Positions 62,401 to 64,000 of a stretch of DNA of 64,000 nucleotides are shown one piece after another. The notes under the pieces were generated by a model. The model made no database searches. It was not told where the DNA came from and saw only the letters and a program-made list of their open reading frames with translations. The position numbers were made by a program, and so were the translations under genes. This stretch comes from Symsagittifera roscoffensis (Eukaryota > Xenacoelomorpha > Acoela > Convolutidae), in the NCBI RefSeq assembly GCF_963678635.1, contig NC_087068.1:26786318-26850317 (forward strand), written 5' to 3'. Each line of letters starts with the position of its first letter. The stretch's first letter is position 1.

Positions 62401-64000
62401 CTTTGGCTTTTTGGGCAGTTTCTCAATGTTGCAAGCCAAAACATGCGACGCAGGAGTGGCAAATATGTCTTCTTCTATGACGGGCGGAGGAATGGACTCC
62501 AAGTTGTCATCTGTCGTCATGGGAATGAAATCATCGCCGTCTACTCTGTCAACTTCGTTAAAGTCAACAAAGTTCATGGTTTTAGTTCGTTCGAGGTTCA
62601 ATTGTTTCACTGCATCTTTGACATTCAAAACTCCAGTTTTTTCTGTCATTTTATGGGTCTCCAAGTTTGCGTAGATGCAAAACACTGGAACTTTGCTTTG
62701 GTCGGCTTTATAAACGTCGTCTGTTTGCAATTCGGCCTGCGGTTTTTCAGTAAAGTCATTATAGAGAATCATGGAAGTCGTGTCATATGGGATCCAAACG
62801 TCCAGGTATGCACTGAAAGTCGGCTGCAGGTTATCGATATTGGTGAAAAGTGGATCCGCATTGTACGCTTTAACTGAATGAGTTTCTTTGTCACGAGTGA
62901 AAAATGGAAAGGAGAAGGTCGATAAATCTTTTCCTTCAATCGCCATTGAGAGTTTTATATCTTGGGACAAAGAGGCATACGGAGTTTTTTCAGAGCCCAT
63001 TGATAGTTCTGCTTTGTCTGATTCAGGCGGGTATCCGAAATCGATTTCTTCGATGAACTTCAAATCTAAGTACACGATGTCTTCTTGGCCAACAGATTTG
63101 ATTACTTTCGGCTCCGCAATGTCAAAATGAGGAGGCGAGTCCCTTTTCAGTTTTGCAGTTTCAACGTCTTTTAAGGGCTTTTCGGCTTCGTACGTTTTGT
63201 TCCAAATGATCGCTTCGCTTACGCATTGCAAAGCTTCGGTTTCAGTAAAAGTTAGAGTTCTTTCGAATAGTGTTGTTTGATGTACTAAAACATTAGTTTT
63301 TTGATCCGCTTCTTCTAGTTTTTTGGTATTTCCATGAATTGGCCATAAATTTCTGGTTGACTTGTTATTGGCTTGAATTGGTCGAGTTGTGATTTCCGAA
63401 AACACAGAGTTGAACTCAACTTTCTCAATAGTTCTAAGAGCCCTGCCAAACTTTCGATCAACTTCAATTTCATCGGCCTTTAAGTTCGGCTCCTCCGGTT
63501 GTTCAACAATTTGCGGCGCGCAATACGAGACGTCTTCATTTTCTTCGGAGACTAAAAGTTCGGGGACTTCTTTGATATCGTTGCATTGATCCAATTCGAT
63601 TGTGAAATCTTCACTTTCAAGAACTTGATCATCAGGTTTCAACGGCGCACAAAGCACAACTTCATCCGTGACTCGGGTTTCGCGAACCAATTCATCATTT
63701 TCTGTTGAGCTCGCGGCGAATTCAAGCTCTGAGATTTTGATAACCAGAGAATCTGGAACACTTGATTGTAGATTTCCAAAATCATGAATGCTTACAGTGC
63801 TTGAAATTCCGCTTTTGCCTGCCTTTAACGCCTCTTTTGAACTTCCAGGAACTGGCAAGGTACCAAATTCTTCCTGCAACCAAGCATGATCCGCAATTTC
63901 AACAGGAATGAGGATTGTTTCTGCATTAGCTTCTTCGTCTTTATCAATTATATCGTCGGCAAAAACGAGTCCTGGAACTTTCTCGGATTCTGCTTGTTCC
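44268..64000 (-). CDS. Giant Ig-domain protein (titin/obscurin-like style), 3' part, 6 exons
   Basis: Minus-strand exons: 64000-49763 (open to the window edge), 49136-48916, 48596-48423, 45459-45309, 44935-44824 and 44456-44268. All phases join, giving at least 5028 codons including the stop. The long exon encodes a Glu/Pro/Lys-rich protein with an acidic Ser-rich stretch and a helical middle. The small exons encode an I-set Ig domain, a Ser/Arg-rich linker and a second I-set Ig domain directly before the stop. Intracellular I-set domains next to long low-complexity regions are typical of titin, twitchin, obscurin and related muscle or cytoskeletal proteins, so I infer a sarcomeric or cytoskeletal scaffold or spring. 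No kinase or Fn3 domain is visible. The 44824 boundary uses a GC donor (GTG|GCAAGT). Confidence 0.85.
44824..44935 (-). CDS. Ig protein exon: first half of Ig domain 2
   Basis: The exon encodes PEFDDELNDMSVKVGKNCKM and CEVSGNPIPV, the A to C strands with the B-strand Cys. The exon end GTG|GCAAGT is a GC donor of otherwise perfect consensus. Using the upstream GT instead would delete one Val from the conserved P-x-P-x-V-x-W motif. Confidence 0.85.
45309..45459 (-). CDS. Ig protein exon: Ser/Arg-rich linker
   Basis: The exon encodes an inter-domain linker with SRASLSRASMSRSD, a row of basic-x-x-Ser sites that could be phosphorylated, and an acidic end (LIEEEE). Acceptor TTTGTTCAG, donor GTGAGT. 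The frame is chosen by phase with both neighbours. Confidence 0.8.
47510..47890. repeat. Diverged relative of the 1.45-kb satellite subunit (copy 2)
   Basis: Equivalent of 33900-34280, in the 3-kb intron between the Ig domain 1 exon and the linker exon of the native gene. Confidence 0.7.
48423..48596 (-). CDS. Ig protein exon: second half of Ig domain 1
   Basis: The exon continues in phase with ENERITFGRDDSSNRHWMVI and DEASYCVTLSS, the D to G strands including the Asp-x-(Ala)-x-Tyr-x-Cys motif. It ends GAAG|GTATAG. Confidence 0.88.
48916..49136 (-). CDS. Ig protein exon: linker and first half of Ig domain 1
   Basis: Acceptor CTACTTTCAG, donor GTAAGA. The exon encodes a Ser/Pro linker, then MFLVKPTDDIFFTGKTIRVE and SGNPRPTVSWLK, the A to C strands of an I-set domain. 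The usual B-strand Cys is Val, as in some intracellular Ig domains. Confidence 0.88.
49763..64000 (-). CDS. Giant coding exon, more than 14.2 kb, of the Ig protein
   Basis: One frame is open from the window edge to a GTAAGT donor at 49762-49757. The apparent stop TAG is created by reading across the donor. Features, counting residue 1 at 63879: recurring short Trp motifs of the form hydrophobic-x-Trp (for example VEWMKLGKP, IEWTKAP, IEWFKAE, LKWVETG, INWLIPM) through roughly residues 220-2320; an acidic Ser-rich stretch near 2590-2675 (DSEDESSEESDTRSSG); a Lys/Glu-rich, predicted helical region near 2790-3470 with few prolines; then a Pro/Glu-rich C-terminal part. I recognise no named domain in it. 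The composition recalls PEVK-like spring regions, but hydrophobic positions are too regular for pure disorder. Its last 907 codons are duplicated in 36150-38868. Confidence 0.9.

Noticed and set aside
52384-63589. Numerous plus-strand frames of 60-175 codons opposite the giant exon
   Set aside because: All are antisense shadows of the minus-strand coding exon. None has splice-site, signal or family support.
49762-63879. Start codon of the giant frame at 63879
   Set aside because: The codon there is TTG (Leu), and the frame is open upstream to the window edge, so the true start lies outside.

Overview
The window is animal nuclear DNA: AT-rich non-coding sequence, genes split by introns with GT..AG and occasionally GC..AG boundaries, a membrane-bound sterol acyltransferase, a secreted SUEL-type lectin, and a giant muscle/cytoskeleton-style protein ending in I-set Ig domains. 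No bacterial operons, rRNA genes or CRISPR arrays are visible. The species cannot be fixed from the sequence; an invertebrate is likely.

Layout. (1) 1-9758, minus strand: the 5' part of a secreted protein gene. A signal-peptide exon (9554-9758) is joined in phase, across an 8.3-kb intron, to exons encoding a SUEL/galactose-binding-lectin domain (1055-1241, 584-699) and a Cys-rich exon (1-114) that leaves the window. The intron carries a four-unit satellite-like array (about 2497-8302, 1.45-kb units in an ABAB pattern), and each unit holds a 217-bp hairpin element flanked by perfect 10-bp direct repeats. (2) 10659-22141, plus strand: a complete sterol O-acyltransferase (SOAT/ACAT, MBOAT family) gene in 13 exons, about 569 aa. 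It lies head to head with the lectin gene. Its exon 8 is copied exactly 1451 bp downstream within an intron repeat cluster. (3) 22142-25258: intergenic DNA with a CT microsatellite and a decayed LTR-retroelement integrase fragment. (4) 25259-52480: two nearly identical 13.6-kb direct copies of the 3' part of a minus-strand giant gene plus its downstream DNA. (5) 49763-64000, minus strand: one uninterrupted coding exon of more than 14.2 kb (at least 4745 codons), open to the window edge, followed by five small exons with two Ig domains and a stop at 44268.

The three genes have unrelated roles: secretion of a carbohydrate-binding protein, storage esterification of sterols in the ER, and a giant intracellular scaffold or elastic protein. 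The points most worth attention are the giant exon with recurring Trp motifs and no domain I recognise, the very recent (or assembly-generated) 13.6-kb duplication that gives a promoterless second C-terminus, the hierarchical intronic satellite with its embedded hairpin element, the SOAT exon duplication, and splice junctions that lack a GT donor.
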